This document shows, piece by piece, positions 17,137 to 25,956 of a stretch of DNA of 64,000 nucleotides. The stretch lies in NCBI RefSeq assembly GCF_034931305.1, contig NZ_JAYGHY010000009.1, positions 1-64,000 on the forward strand. Direction: 5' to 3'. The position numbers and the translations under genes are program-made. Position 1 is the stretch's first letter, and each line of letters begins with the position of its first letter. Source of the stretch: Cyanobium gracile_A. GTDB lineage: Bacteria > Cyanobacteriota > Cyanobacteriia > PCC-6307 > Cyanobiaceae. Under the pieces are notes generated by a model. The model worked only from the letters and a program-made list of their open reading frames with translations. It searched no databases and was not told the DNA's origin.

Positions 17137-18345
17137 GTGGACACTCGAGCCTTCAAGCGTTCCCTCCACCATTCGGATCGCTACAACCGCCGCGGTTTCG
17201 GCCTGGGTGAGGAGGTCGCGGGCAGCCTGGAGCAGGCTTACCAGAGCAATCTGATCGCCAGCCTCAGGGAGAACGGCCACGTGCTGCAGCGCGGCCGGCT
17301 CAAGATCCGCCTGGCCGAGGCCTTCGGTTTCTGCTGGGGCGTGGAGCGGGCCGTGGCGATGGCCTACGAAACCCGCCGCCATTACCCCAGCGAACGGATC
17401 TGGATCACCAACGAGATCATCCACAACCCTTCGGTCAACGCCCATCTGCGCGAGATGGACGTCCGCTTCATTCCGGTCGACGACGACGTCAAGGACTTCT
17501 CCGAGGTGGGGACCGGTGATGTGGTGATCCTGCCCGCCTTCGGCGCCACGGTGCAGGAGATGCAGCTGCTCAATGAGCGCGGCTGCCACATCGTCGACAC
17601 CACCTGCCCCTGGGTGTCAAAGGTGTGGAACACCGTGGAGAAGCACAAGAAGCATGCCTTCACCTCGATCATCCACGGCAAGGTGAAGCACGAGGAGACG
17701 CTCGCCACCAGCTCCTTCGCCGGCACTTACCTGGTGGTCCTCGACCTGGCCGAGGCCCGCATGGTCAGCGATTTCATCCTTGAGCGGGGCCAGGGGGCCA
17801 TCGATCGGCAGGCCTTCATGACCCAGTTCGCCAAGGCCTGTTCCCCGGGCTTCGACCCGGACAGGGACCTGGTGCGGGTGGGCGTCGCCAACCAGACCAC
17901 CATGCTCAAGAGCGAAACCGAGGAGATCGGCCGCCTGTTCGAGCGCACCATGCTGCAGCGCTTCGGCCCCGCCGAACTCGACGAGCACTTCCTCGCCTTC
18001 AACACCATCTGCGATGCCACCCAGGAGCGCCAGGACGCCATGTTCGCCCTGGTGGACGAACCTCTCGACCTGATGGTGGTCATCGGCGGCTACAACTCCT
18101 CCAACACCACCCACCTGCAGGAGATCGCCGTCAGCCGCGGCATCCGCTCCTTCCACATCGACACCCCCGAGCGCATCGGCCCGGGCAATCGCATCGAACA
18201 CAAGCCCCTCGGGGGCGCCCTCGAGACGCTGGAACCCTTTCTGCCGGCTGGCCCGGTCCGGGTGGGCATCACCTCCGGCGCCTCCACCCCCGACCGGGTG
18301 GTGGAGGATGTGATCGAGCGCCTGGTGTGTCTCAGCGAAGAGTGA
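17137..18345 (+). CDS. ispH: 4-hydroxy-3-methylbut-2-enyl diphosphate reductase
   Basis: 402 aa; last step of the MEP isoprenoid pathway, making IPP and DMAPP with an iron-sulfur cluster. The three cluster cysteines are C66 (FGFCWGVERAV), C157 (DTTCPWVSKVW) and C292 (NTICDATQERQ). Other conserved parts are TNEIIHNPSVN and the C-terminal GITSGASTPDRVV. The long N-terminal stretch (MDTRAFKRSLHHSDRYNRRG) is typical of cyanobacterial and plant forms. The start is GTG 17137. It feeds carotenoid and chlorophyll side-chain synthesis. Confidence 0.96.
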   Translation: MDTRAFKRSLHHSDRYNRRGFGLGEEVAGSLEQAYQSNLIASLRENGHVLQRGRLKIRLAEAFGFCWGVERAVAMAYETRRHYPSERIWITNEIIHNPSVNAHLREMDVRFIPVDDDVKDFSEVGTGDVVILPAFGATVQEMQLLNERGCHIVDTTCPWVSKVWNTVEKHKKHAFTSIIHGKVKHEETLATSSFAGTYLVVLDLAEARMVSDFILERGQGAIDRQAFMTQFAKACSPGFDPDRDLVRVGVANQTTMLKSETEEIGRLFERTMLQRFGPAELDEHFLAFNTICDATQERQDAMFALVDEPLDLMVVIGGYNSSNTTHLQEIAVSRGIRSFHIDTPERIGPGNRIEHKPLGGALETLEPFLPAGPVRVGITSGASTPDRVVEDVIERLVCLSEE

Positions 18346-18394
18346 GCCACCAGACGCGATGACCCCGCCCAGAGCCGGGGCTGACCAGGTGGCT
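18345..18394 (+). terminator. nested stem-loop after ispH (terminator or RNA element)
   Basis: An outer stem AGCCACC 18345-18351/GGTGGCT 18388-18394 encloses an inner stem CCCCG 18363-18367/CGGGG 18376-18380. It begins at the ispH stop codon. The following T tract is short (TTTACATT), so this is a weak terminator at best. Confidence 0.4.
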
Positions 18395-18499
18395 TTACAT
18401 TCATGAAAGGTTTTCCTCTCCCCCACGGCCGCCGGGGAGAGCACACCCCCGGTCCTTTCCAGCAGCTCCCTTCTGACCCACCGCACGCCCCAGATCACG

Positions 18500-19177
18500 A
18501 TGGCGGCAGGTTCCTCCCTGCACCAGGCTCCCGACGATCCAGGGGCCCCCAAGAGCGAACCCCTGCGGGAGCGGTCCGACCCCTCCGTGCGTCGCTACGC
18601 CAGCGCCTTCGCCGATCTGATGGAGATGCGGGCTCCTGCTGCGGTGGTGGGCGCCTACCTCGACCGCCACGAGGGCTGGTTCCGCCGCTGCGCTGCCCCC
18701 ATGACGGTCGAACCGATCGGCAGCCAGGGCTACGTGCTCACCCTTGGCCGGTTCGGCAACTTCGGCTTTGAGGTCGAGCCGACGATCGGCCTCGAACTGC
18801 TCCCCCAGGCCGCCGGCGTCTACCGCATCGTCACCGTGCCCCTGCCGGAGGTGGATGAGGCGCTGCGCGGGCTCTATGACGTCGAATTCGCCGCCTCCCT
18901 GAGGCTCGACGAGGCCGGCGGGGCGGAGGTGTCCACCGAAGAGGTGGATGGCGTCATGCTGCACACCCTGGTGCGCTGGCAGCTGGATCTGGCGGTATGG
19001 CTGCGCCTGCCCGGCATGCTCTCGATCCTTCCCGACCACCTGGTCCAGAGCAGCGGTGACCACCTGCTGCGCCAGATCGTGCGACAGATCTCCCGGCGTC
19101 TCACCTGGAAGGTGCAGGAGGATTTCCACGCCAGCCACGGCATCCCCTGCCCGCCCCGGCGCCGGGCCCAGTTCTGA
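18500..19177 (+). CDS. DUF1997 family protein
   Basis: 225 aa, DUF1997, a family found in cyanobacteria and plastids whose fold resembles lipid-binding START-like proteins. Features: RRYASAFADLMEMRA, PIGSQGYVLTLGRFGNFGFE, EPTIGLELLPQ and a C-terminal LLRQIVRQISRRLTWKVQED followed by FHASHGIP. No signal peptide. The start is ATG 18500. About 150 bp separate it from ispH, so its transcription may be independent. Function unknown. Confidence 0.75.
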   Translation: MAAGSSLHQAPDDPGAPKSEPLRERSDPSVRRYASAFADLMEMRAPAAVVGAYLDRHEGWFRRCAAPMTVEPIGSQGYVLTLGRFGNFGFEVEPTIGLELLPQAAGVYRIVTVPLPEVDEALRGLYDVEFAASLRLDEAGGAEVSTEEVDGVMLHTLVRWQLDLAVWLRLPGMLSILPDHLVQSSGDHLLRQIVRQISRRLTWKVQEDFHASHGIPCPPRRRAQF

Positions 19178-19215
19178 GGGCCTGATCCCTCAGAGCGAAA
19201 CGAGCCCCGATCCGC

Positions 19216-19692
19216 TCAGGCAGCCGGGGCGGTGAGGATCTTGTTGACAATCTGCATGCCGCTGACGGCCTGCCAGAGGAACAGGGTCATCAGGGTCATG
19301 TTGAGACCCACGTGCACTTTACGGGCGATCAGGTTGCCGGCCTGCATCAGCGGGGAGAGGGCCGCCGCCATGGCGATCAGGCACACCATGGCCAGTGCCA
19401 CCAGCAGGTGCGGACCGACGAACAGTTTGCCGTTGTTGATGTAGGTGACGGCCATGCCACCGACCAAGCCGAGCACGAGCACGGCCAGCACGAGGCTGCC
19501 GAAGAGGTAATGGCGTTTGGCGAACTGGCCCTTGATCAGCTCCTTGCGGTCCTCGGCCGTGGCCGTGCGGGTCTTCTTGGCCTTGATGCCCAGAAACATC
19601 GCATAGCCCGCCAGGCCCAGCAGCACCCACATCAGCAGGGGATGCACGAAGTTGAGGCCGAAGGCAAGGGAACTGGGAAGGGCGGCAAACAT
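19216..19692 (-). CDS. DUF4079 family membrane protein
   Basis: 158 aa, with four hydrophobic spans (about 5-24, 58-78, 86-106 and 124-146). The pattern LNFVHPLLMWVLLGLAGYAM with ARKVHVGLNMTLMTLFLWQA is that of DUF4079, a cyanobacterial thylakoid- or plasma-membrane family with conserved histidines. It is cytochrome b561-like in layout, but heme binding is inference. The start ATG 19692 was preferred over the in-frame ATG at 19710. It converges with the DUF1997 gene. Confidence 0.75.
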   Translation of the reverse strand: MFAALPSSLAFGLNFVHPLLMWVLLGLAGYAMFLGIKAKKTRTATAEDRKELIKGQFAKRHYLFGSLVLAVLVLGLVGGMAVTYINNGKLFVGPHLLVALAMVCLIAMAAALSPLMQAGNLIARKVHVGLNMTLMTLFLWQAVSGMQIVNKILTAPAA

Positions 19693-19759
19693 CACGCGTC
19701 GGAACTCCACCGGGCCAGGGCCGGCTGTGAGTCCAACGAAGTTACAACTGCCGGCGGCC

Positions 19760-21322
19760 TCAGTGCAGAAAATGACGACGACCGGTGATCACCATCACCA
19801 TGTCGTTGGCCTTGCAGGCGGCGATCGAATCCGGGTCGCGCTTGCTGCCGCCAGGCTGAATCACCGCGGTGATGCCGTGCCGTGCCGCCAGCAGCACGGT
19901 GTCATCGAATGGGAAGAAGCCGTCGCTGGCCAGGACCGCTCCCCGGGCGGCGTCGCCGGCGGCCTCCAGGGCCAGCCGGGCCGAGCCCACCCGGTTCATC
20001 TGGCCGGCACCGACGCCGAGGGTGCGTCCGCCCTGGGCCACCAGGATGGCGTTGGAGCGCACATGGCGCACCACCTGCCAGGCGAAGCGAAGATCGCGCC
20101 ACTCGTCCTCGCTGGGCTGGCGGTCGCTCACCACCTGCCAGCTGTCGGGATCGGCGCGGCCATCGTCCGCCTGCTGGGCCAGCACGCCTCCGAGCACGCT
20201 GCGCAGCTGCAGGCGCCCGGAGGCCTCCGCCACGGCCACGGGGTCGAGCTCCAGCAGACGCAGGTTGGCTTTGGCCGCCAGCCGCTGGCGGGCCTCCTCC
20301 GAGAAGGACGGCGCCACGACACATTCCAGAAACAGCCCCGCCAGGTGATCGGCGGCGGCCCGGTCCACCGCGCCATTGAGGGCGACGATGCCCCCGAAAG
20401 CCGAGACCCGGTCCGCATCGAGGGCCCGCAGCAGCGCGTCAGCAGTGTCGGCGCCGAGGGCGACGCCGCAGGGGTTGGTGTGCTTGATCACCACGGCAGC
20501 CGGCTCGGCCCCGGGGCCGTAACCGAACGCCGCCACTGTGGTGAGGGCCGCTTCCAGGTCGATCAGGTTGTTGTAGCTGAGCTCCTTACCCTGGAGCTGG
20601 CGAGCCGCCCCCCAGCCCGCGTCGGTCTCTCCGAACCAGAAGGCTCCCTGGTGAGGGTTCTCGCCGTAGCGAAGCACCTGGCGCAGGGGCTGCTCCAGCC
20701 GCAGAGGCTGCTCGGTCGACCTGGTGGCAAGCTCCTCATCAGCCAGGCGGCCCTCGATCCAGGCCGCAATGGCGGCGTCGTAGCTGGCGGTGTGGGCGAA
20801 GGCGGCCAGGGCCAGCCGGCGCCGCAGGGCCCCATCGACCTGGCCGGCCGCCAGGGCCTCCACGAAACCCGGGTACTGGTCGGGATCGGTGAGCACCACT
20901 ACATCCGCGTGGTTCTTGGCGGCGGCGCGAACCATGGCCGGCCCACCGATGTCGATGTTCTCGATGGCGGTCTCCCAGCTGACGCCTGGATCCGCCACGG
21001 TGGTGCGAAAGGGATAGAGGTTGACCACCACCACATCGATCGGGGCGATCCCCTGGGCCTCCAGGTCGGCCTGGTGGGCAGGGTCGTCCCGGCGGGCCAG
21101 GATGCCGCCGTGGATACGGGGATGGAGGGTCTTGACCCGTCCGCCCAGGATCTCCGGGGCTCCGGTGTGATCCGCCACCTTGGTGACCGGCAGGCCGGCG
21201 GCCGCGAGGGCCGCGGCAGTGCCGCCGCTGGAGAGCAACGTGAAGCCCTGGGCCAGCAACCCCTCCGCCAGCGGCACCAGGCCCCGCTTGTCGGACACGC
21301 TGAGGAGGGCCGTGGGAGCCAT
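19760..21322 (-). CDS. purH: bifunctional AICAR formyltransferase/IMP cyclohydrolase
   Basis: 520 aa; catalyses the last two steps of IMP synthesis. The N-terminal MGS-like cyclohydrolase domain (~1-195) has LLSVSDKRGLVPLAEGL, LLSSGGTAAAL, GGRVKTLHPRIHGGIL and NLYPF. The C-terminal AICARFT domain (~196-520) has LRYGENPHQGAFW, KELSYNNLIDLEAAL, VIKHTNPCGVALG and the end IQPGGSKRDPDSIAACKAND. The start is ATG 21322. It is divergent from the esterase gene with 56 bp between starts. Confidence 0.96.
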   Translation of the reverse strand: MAPTALLSVSDKRGLVPLAEGLLAQGFTLLSSGGTAAALAAAGLPVTKVADHTGAPEILGGRVKTLHPRIHGGILARRDDPAHQADLEAQGIAPIDVVVVNLYPFRTTVADPGVSWETAIENIDIGGPAMVRAAAKNHADVVVLTDPDQYPGFVEALAAGQVDGALRRRLALAAFAHTASYDAAIAAWIEGRLADEELATRSTEQPLRLEQPLRQVLRYGENPHQGAFWFGETDAGWGAARQLQGKELSYNNLIDLEAALTTVAAFGYGPGAEPAAVVIKHTNPCGVALGADTADALLRALDADRVSAFGGIVALNGAVDRAAADHLAGLFLECVVAPSFSEEARQRLAAKANLRLLELDPVAVAEASGRLQLRSVLGGVLAQQADDGRADPDSWQVVSDRQPSEDEWRDLRFAWQVVRHVRSNAILVAQGGRTLGVGAGQMNRVGSARLALEAAGDAARGAVLASDGFFPFDDTVLLAARHGITAVIQPGGSKRDPDSIAACKANDMVMVITGRRHFLH

Positions 21323-21378
21323 GACGGCGGAAAGGGCAGGGAAGGAGCCAACCTACGCAGCAACAGCCGAACGCCACC

Positions 21379-22056
21379 GTGACCACGGATCCCTCCGCCG
21401 AAGCCCAGCTGAGCGAAGACGACGGCACCGCCCTCTGGCTGGGTCCCCGTCAGGCCGAGCACCGCCTGGTGCTGCTGCACGGCTGGGGCGCCGACGCCGA
21501 TGACCTGCTCGATCTGGGGACGGAACTCCTCGGCGCCGATCCCGCCAGCCTCAACCTGAGCCTGGTGGCCCTGCGGGCGCCCCTGCCCCATCCGGCCGGA
21601 TGGGGCCGCCAGTGGTACGACCTGCAGCAGCCCGAGTGGCCCCAACTGCCCCAGGCCCGCCGGGACCTGCGGCAGCGGCTGCTGGCCCTGGGCAACACGG
21701 TGCCGCTGGAGCGCACCAGCCTGCTGGGCTTCTCCCAGGGGGCCGCCATGGCCATCGACGTGGCCACCGGCTGCGGCGCCGACGCCTGCGACCCCCTCGC
21801 CCTGGCGGGGTTGATCGCCTGCAGCGGCTACCCCCACCCGGACTGGCAGCCCGGGGCTCCCCATACAAAAATCCTGCTCACCCATGGCGAGCAGGATCCA
21901 GTGGTGCCGTTCGCGGCAAGTCAGGCGCTGGAGAGCGCCCTGGCAGAGGCCGGGGGATCGGTGCGCCGGATCGCCTTCCCAGGCGGCCATTGCATCGATC
22001 CCGACCTGATCGCCACCATGCGGGACTTCCTGTTGGCGGGCTGGCGGGGGAGCTGA
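21379..22056 (+). CDS. alpha/beta-hydrolase, phospholipase/carboxylesterase-type
   Basis: 225 aa, alpha/beta-hydrolase fold of the carboxylesterase-like (COG0400) family. Seen are the oxyanion-hole strand VLLHGWGADADDLLDLG and the nucleophile elbow GFSQGAAMAIDVA, with Ser at about residue 118. The later catalytic Asp is in HGEQDPVVPF and His in FPGGHCID. No signal peptide, so cytoplasmic; the substrate is unknown. The start is GTG 21379. Confidence 0.85.
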   Translation: MTTDPSAEAQLSEDDGTALWLGPRQAEHRLVLLHGWGADADDLLDLGTELLGADPASLNLSLVALRAPLPHPAGWGRQWYDLQQPEWPQLPQARRDLRQRLLALGNTVPLERTSLLGFSQGAAMAIDVATGCGADACDPLALAGLIACSGYPHPDWQPGAPHTKILLTHGEQDPVVPFAASQALESALAEAGGSVRRIAFPGGHCIDPDLIATMRDFLLAGWRGS

Positions 22057-22078
22057 CCCCTCCTGCCAGCCCACGGAA

Positions 22079-22450
22079 TCAGACGAAGGCGTATTCGTAC
22101 TCTTCCATTTCCTCCCAGTCATCGGAGGCGAGCGCTTCGAGGCCTTCGAACAGGACCTCTTCGCCGATGCTGTCGACGATCAGTCGCAGGGACGGGAACA
22201 GGAAGTGGTTCTCTTCGGCGTACTGGGCGCTGAACAGACCTTTCTCCCCCCAGAAGAAGCGGTCCGTGGTGTGCTCGTTGCGGCGCACATTGAGGATCGC
22301 CGGGGCCATCAGCTCCGTTTCGGCGATGTAGCGGCGTGCCGCCGTGACCGGCTTGTGGGCGCCGGTTTCGAGGTTGAACGTGGGGACATGGGCGAGGACC
22401 CGCTGACCCGCGAGACGACGGCGACTGATCCGCTTGCGCTTCTTGGACAT
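22079..22450 (-). CDS. DUF3155 family protein
   Basis: 123 aa. It has a very basic N-terminus (MSKKRKRISRRRLAGQRVLA) followed by HVPTFNLETGAHKPVTAARRYI and an acidic C-terminus (DDWEEMEEYEYAFV). This matches the cyanobacterial DUF3155 family, function unknown. The charge split could suit nucleic-acid or ribosome binding, which is inference. It converges with the esterase gene. Confidence 0.8.
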   Translation of the reverse strand: MSKKRKRISRRRLAGQRVLAHVPTFNLETGAHKPVTAARRYIAETELMAPAILNVRRNEHTTDRFFWGEKGLFSAQYAEENHFLFPSLRLIVDSIGEEVLFEGLEALASDDWEEMEEYEYAFV

Positions 22451-22858
22451 GGAATGGATCCCGGTGAAGGGAGACCGAAAGGTGGAGTTGGGGGGGGGCT
22501 GCAGACGAGCGAGGGTCGGCAGGAGCCGACGACGAACGCCATGGCGGGCCCGCCACCCTGGAGAGATGGCGGGTCCACGTCCACACGACTGTCGACCTGA
22601 AGCGGGTCGGAAAGGATCACCGTCGGTAACGCCGGCCTGAACCCCTGGAGGGGTGGTGGCCGGGACAGAGGCGGTACGCAGCTGCCTCTGCTGTAGCCTT
22701 GGATGCGAGCAAAGCGCAACACTGGCTGTTACGACTGCAACTTTCCGCCCGTCCGAGGACTGCGAGGTAGTGGTCGTTACCGACAGCTTAAAACTATTTT
22801 TGCGTTTCTACACGCCTCTTTTCAAAATTCCCCGCACGGGCGCGGTCCGCGGGTGGTG
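22451..22858. other. 408-bp divergent intergenic region (DUF3155 / sensor kinase)
   Basis: Shared promoter region of two divergent genes. It contains a GTA-N8-TAC site at 22767-22780 and an AT-rich patch (22788-22831) suited to a promoter for the kinase. A small open frame on the plus strand (22653-22859) has no recognisable protein and is not called. Confidence 0.45.
22767..22780. promoter_or_regulatory. GTA-N8-TAC site (NtcA consensus match)
   Basis: GTAGTGGTCGTTAC fits the NtcA core consensus. A TATTTT hexamer (22795-22800) lies 14 bases downstream, closer than the usual ~22. A chance match in 400 bp is quite possible. Confidence 0.3.
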
Positions 22859-23989
22859 ATGCCTGTCTCAGAGCGGTTTCTGGCCCTGGTGGGCTTCCAG
22901 CTGGGTCAGTTCATCGACTGCCCGGAGGTCCGGTCGTTGGTGGTCTACGTCACCCAGCAGGGCGAAACTGGCCAGCCCAGCCTGCTGCCGGTCGGCCACT
23001 GGCCCCCGGACGAGCGGGCCCTGCCTCCGGTGGACACCGTCAGTCGGCTGCGGGTGCCCGCCGAGCAGCGGCGCTGGCTGCCCCTGCGCGATGGCCAGCG
23101 CCTGCTTGGTGCCCTGCAGGTGGAGGCCTCGCGCAACCCCTGGCCCGAGCCCCTCGCCCAGCGGCTCCAGGCCGTGGCCCTGGCCCTCACCGAAGCGCTG
23201 CGGCTGGATCTGGAGGGCGGGGACCTGCGCCAGCGGCTCACGGAGCGGGAGGAACAGCTGGGTCTGCTGCTCCACCAGTTGCGCAACCCCCTCACGGCCC
23301 TGCGCACCTTCGGCCAGCTGCTGCTGCGGCGCCTCGGCCCCGATCACAGCGACAGGTCCCTGGTGCAGGGCCTGCTGGCCGAGGAGCGCCAGATCAACCG
23401 CTATGTCGATGCCATCAGCGAGCTGGTCCACCCCGAAGGCCTGCTCGCCGGCACCGCCTCCCCCCTGCCGCTGCTGCTGCCGCCGCTGCTGAGCGGGCCG
23501 GAGGGCCAGCCCCTGGCCGGGCTGCTCGAACCCCTGCTGCAACGGGCGGCCGCCACCGCCACCCTGCAGGGCCGGGTCTGGCACGGACCCGAGGCCCTGC
23601 CCGACTGGAGCGGCGACAGCGGGGCGGTGGCGGAAATCCTGGCCAACCTTCTGGAGAACGCCTTCCGTTACAGCCCCCACGGCGCCAGCGTCGGCCTGCA
23701 CACGGCCAGTGACGGCCAGCTGCTCCACCTCACGGTGTGGGATGGCGGGCCGGCCATCCCCACAGAGGAGCGACAGGCGATCTTCGGGCGGGGGGTGCGG
23801 GGAACGCGGGGCCAGGACCTGCCCGGCACCGGACTGGGGCTGGCCCTGGGGCGGGATCTGGCCCGCAGTCTGGGCGGCGAGCTGGAACTGGTGGTGCCGC
23901 CCCGAGCGCTGGCCGAGACACTCCCCCAGCAGGGCAACGCCTTCCAGCTCAGCCTGCCGCGGCCGCCAGCCGCAGCGCCGCGGCGATGA
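22859..23989 (+). CDS. sensor histidine kinase, Hik2/CSK-like
   Basis: 376 aa. The N-terminal ~1-120 region looks like a GAF-type sensory domain (FLALVGFQLGQFIDCPEVRS). The dimerisation/phosphoacceptor H-box is LLHQLRNPLTALRTFGQLLL with His near 139. The ATP-binding domain has an N-box (NLLENAFRYSPHG, ~264), G1 (DGGPAI, ~296) and G2 (GTGLGLALGRDL, ~322). There are no membrane spans, so it is soluble. The H-box wording resembles cyanobacterial Hik2 and the plastid sensor kinase CSK, which respond to redox or salt; that subgroup is likely but not certain. No response regulator is adjacent. Its last 41 bp overlap the convergent cobS gene. Confidence 0.85.
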   Translation: MPVSERFLALVGFQLGQFIDCPEVRSLVVYVTQQGETGQPSLLPVGHWPPDERALPPVDTVSRLRVPAEQRRWLPLRDGQRLLGALQVEASRNPWPEPLAQRLQAVALALTEALRLDLEGGDLRQRLTEREEQLGLLLHQLRNPLTALRTFGQLLLRRLGPDHSDRSLVQGLLAEERQINRYVDAISELVHPEGLLAGTASPLPLLLPPLLSGPEGQPLAGLLEPLLQRAAATATLQGRVWHGPEALPDWSGDSGAVAEILANLLENAFRYSPHGASVGLHTASDGQLLHLTVWDGGPAIPTEERQAIFGRGVRGTRGQDLPGTGLGLALGRDLARSLGGELELVVPPRALAETLPQQGNAFQLSLPRPPAAAPRR

Positions 23990-24725
23990 GCAGCAGGCCG
24001 AGGGATTCGCTCCACTCCACGCAGGCCCCATAGGTGTCGCCGCTGTGGCCGCCCAGACGGCGGCCCAGGGCCACCGGAACGAACAGGGCCGGCACCAGGG
24101 CCACCAGGCCGGTGGGCACGGGCCAGGGCGCCAGGCCCGGCCAGGGCAGCAGCAGCAGCAGCGGCAGCAGCAGCAGGGTGGGCCGCAGTTCCACCGCCAG
24201 GGCGGCCCCGTGGGCGCGATGGAAGGCGGCGCTGCCACCGGGCCGCAGGTAGGGGAACCAGGCCATGGCGGGCAGGGGCGCCACCCGCCCGCAGACCGCC
24301 GCCCAGACCAGGGCCATCGGCGCCGCTGCCCCCAGCAGGGCCAGGGCCGCGGTCCGCAGCAGCAGCACCAGCACCAGGGCCTGCACCCCGCTCGCCCCCA
24401 CCCGGCTGTCGGCCATCGCCTCCAGGCAGCGATCCCCGGCGGCCAGGCCATCGGCGCTGTCCATCACGCCATCCATGTGCAGGCCCCCGCTTAACCACAG
24501 GCCCAGCGCCAGCACCAGGGCCACCTGGGCCACCAGGGGCACCCGTCCCTCCAGCCCCCACCACAGCAGCGCCTGCAGGGCGCCGAGAACGGCACCGATC
24601 CAGGGAGCGAAGCGGGCGATCCGCTCGAAGCGAGGCGCCGGCGCCGACCAGGCCGGCAGCACCGAATAGAAGATCCAGGCCCCGGCCAGATCCCGCAACC
24701 ACGGTGGAGCGCTCAGGCGGGGCAT
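23949..24725 (-). CDS. cobS: adenosylcobinamide-GDP ribazoletransferase (cobalamin synthase)
   Basis: 258 aa, integral membrane enzyme joining adenosylcobinamide-GDP and alpha-ribazole in the final part of (pseudo)cobalamin synthesis. The key motif GGLHMDGVMDSADGLAAG with RCLEAMADSRVGASG is intact. The rest is strongly hydrophobic with about six spans. The ATG at 24725 gives a normal N-terminus (MPRLSAPPWLRDLAGAWIFY). Its start overlaps the probable start of the divergent tgt gene, and its end overlaps the kinase gene. Confidence 0.93.
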   Translation of the reverse strand: MPRLSAPPWLRDLAGAWIFYSVLPAWSAPAPRFERIARFAPWIGAVLGALQALLWWGLEGRVPLVAQVALVLALGLWLSGGLHMDGVMDSADGLAAGDRCLEAMADSRVGASGVQALVLVLLLRTAALALLGAAAPMALVWAAVCGRVAPLPAMAWFPYLRPGGSAAFHRAHGAALAVELRPTLLLLPLLLLLPWPGLAPWPVPTGLVALVPALFVPVALGRRLGGHSGDTYGACVEWSESLGLLLIAAALRLAAAAG

Positions 24726-25924
24726 GGGGGCAGCGGGGCGGGGGGCGGTGGAGCTGGCGGCAGGAACCCCGCGTAGCGTCGCAGCAGAGCAGGTTCGGCG
24801 CCATCGCCTTCGACTTCACGATCACGGCTCGCTGCCCGCGGACGCGGGCGCGCTGCGGCTGCTTCACCACCCCCCACGGCGCCGTGCAGACGCCCCGGTT
24901 CATGCCGGTGGGCACCGCCGCCACGGTCAAGGGCGTCACCACGCCGCAGCTGCAGCAGACCGGGGCGCAGATGGTGCTGGCCAACACCTTCCACCTGCAT
25001 CTGCAGCCGGGGGAGTCGGTGGTGGAGGACGCCGGTGGGCTGCATCGGTTCATGGGCTGGGACGGTCCCCTGCTGACCGACTCGGGCGGCTTCCAGGTGT
25101 TCAGCCTCGACGCCATCAACCGGATCGACGATGACGGGGTGGTGTTCCGCTCCCCCCGGGACGGCTCGCGGATCGACCTGACTCCCGAGCGCTCCATGGC
25201 CATCCAGCGGGCCCTGGGCGCCGACGTGGCCATGGCCTTCGACCAGTGCCCTCCTTATCCGGCCAGCGAAGCGGCGGTGGCCGAGGCCTGCCGGCGCACC
25301 CATCGCTGGCTGGAACGCTGTGTCGCCAGCCACGGCGGCGGCGGCCAGGCCCTGTTCGGCATCGTGCAGGGGGGGTGCTTCCCCCATCTGCGCGAGGCCT
25401 CGGCCCGGACGGTGGCGGCGATGGACCTGCCGGGCATCGCCGTGGGCGGCGTCAGCGTGGGCGAACCCGTCGAAGAGATGCACCGGGTGGTCCGGCAGGT
25501 GGGCCCCCTGCTGCCGGAGCAGCGGCCCCACTACCTGATGGGGGTGGGGAGCCTGCGGGAGATGGCGATCGCTGTCGCCAACGGCTTCGACCTGTTCGAC
25601 TGCGTGCTGCCGACCCGGCTGGGCCGGCACGGCACCGCCCTGGTGGGGGGGGAGCGCTGGAACCTGCGCAACGCCCGCTTCCGCCACGACCACGCCCCCC
25701 TCGATCCCGGCTGCGGCTGCCTGGCCTGCTGTCAGCACAGCCGCAGCTACCTGCACCACCTGTTCCGCAGCGAGGAGCTGCTGGGACGCACGTTGTTGAG
25801 CCTGCACAATCTCACCACCCTGCTGCGCTTCACGACCGCCATGGCGCGGGCGATCAGCGAGGGATGTTTTGCAGAGGATTTCGCTCCCTGGGAGCCCGAC
25901 TCCCCGGCCGCCCACACGTGGTAG
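24704..25924 (+). CDS. tgt: tRNA-guanine transglycosylase
   Basis: Up to 406 aa; exchanges G34 for preQ1 in tRNAs with GUN anticodons (queuosine pathway). Active-site features: LTDSGGFQVFSL (first Asp), GVTTPQL, DQCPPYPAS, GGVSVGEP and DCVLPTRLGRHGTAL. The C-terminal zinc site is CGCLAC...H. The conserved part begins at FDFTITARCPRTRARCG (~residue 36). No in-frame ATG or TTG lies between 24704 and there, so GTG 24704 is the only standard start, although it overlaps the cobS start by 22 bp. psbK follows 32 bp downstream and may be cotranscribed. Confidence 0.93.
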   Translation: MERSGGAWGQRGGGRWSWRQEPRVASQQSRFGAIAFDFTITARCPRTRARCGCFTTPHGAVQTPRFMPVGTAATVKGVTTPQLQQTGAQMVLANTFHLHLQPGESVVEDAGGLHRFMGWDGPLLTDSGGFQVFSLDAINRIDDDGVVFRSPRDGSRIDLTPERSMAIQRALGADVAMAFDQCPPYPASEAAVAEACRRTHRWLERCVASHGGGGQALFGIVQGGCFPHLREASARTVAAMDLPGIAVGGVSVGEPVEEMHRVVRQVGPLLPEQRPHYLMGVGSLREMAIAVANGFDLFDCVLPTRLGRHGTALVGGERWNLRNARFRHDHAPLDPGCGCLACCQHSRSYLHHLFRSEELLGRTLLSLHNLTTLLRFTTAMARAISEGCFAEDFAPWEPDSPAAHTW

Positions 25925-25956
25925 GTTCCGGCCATTGCAATGGTTTACCTCCAGGC

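Noticed and set aside
22653..22859. Plus-strand small frame with several cysteines before the sensor kinase
   Set aside because: No start-site support or similarity; it occupies a promoter-like region with a GTA-N8-TAC site and an AT-rich patch.
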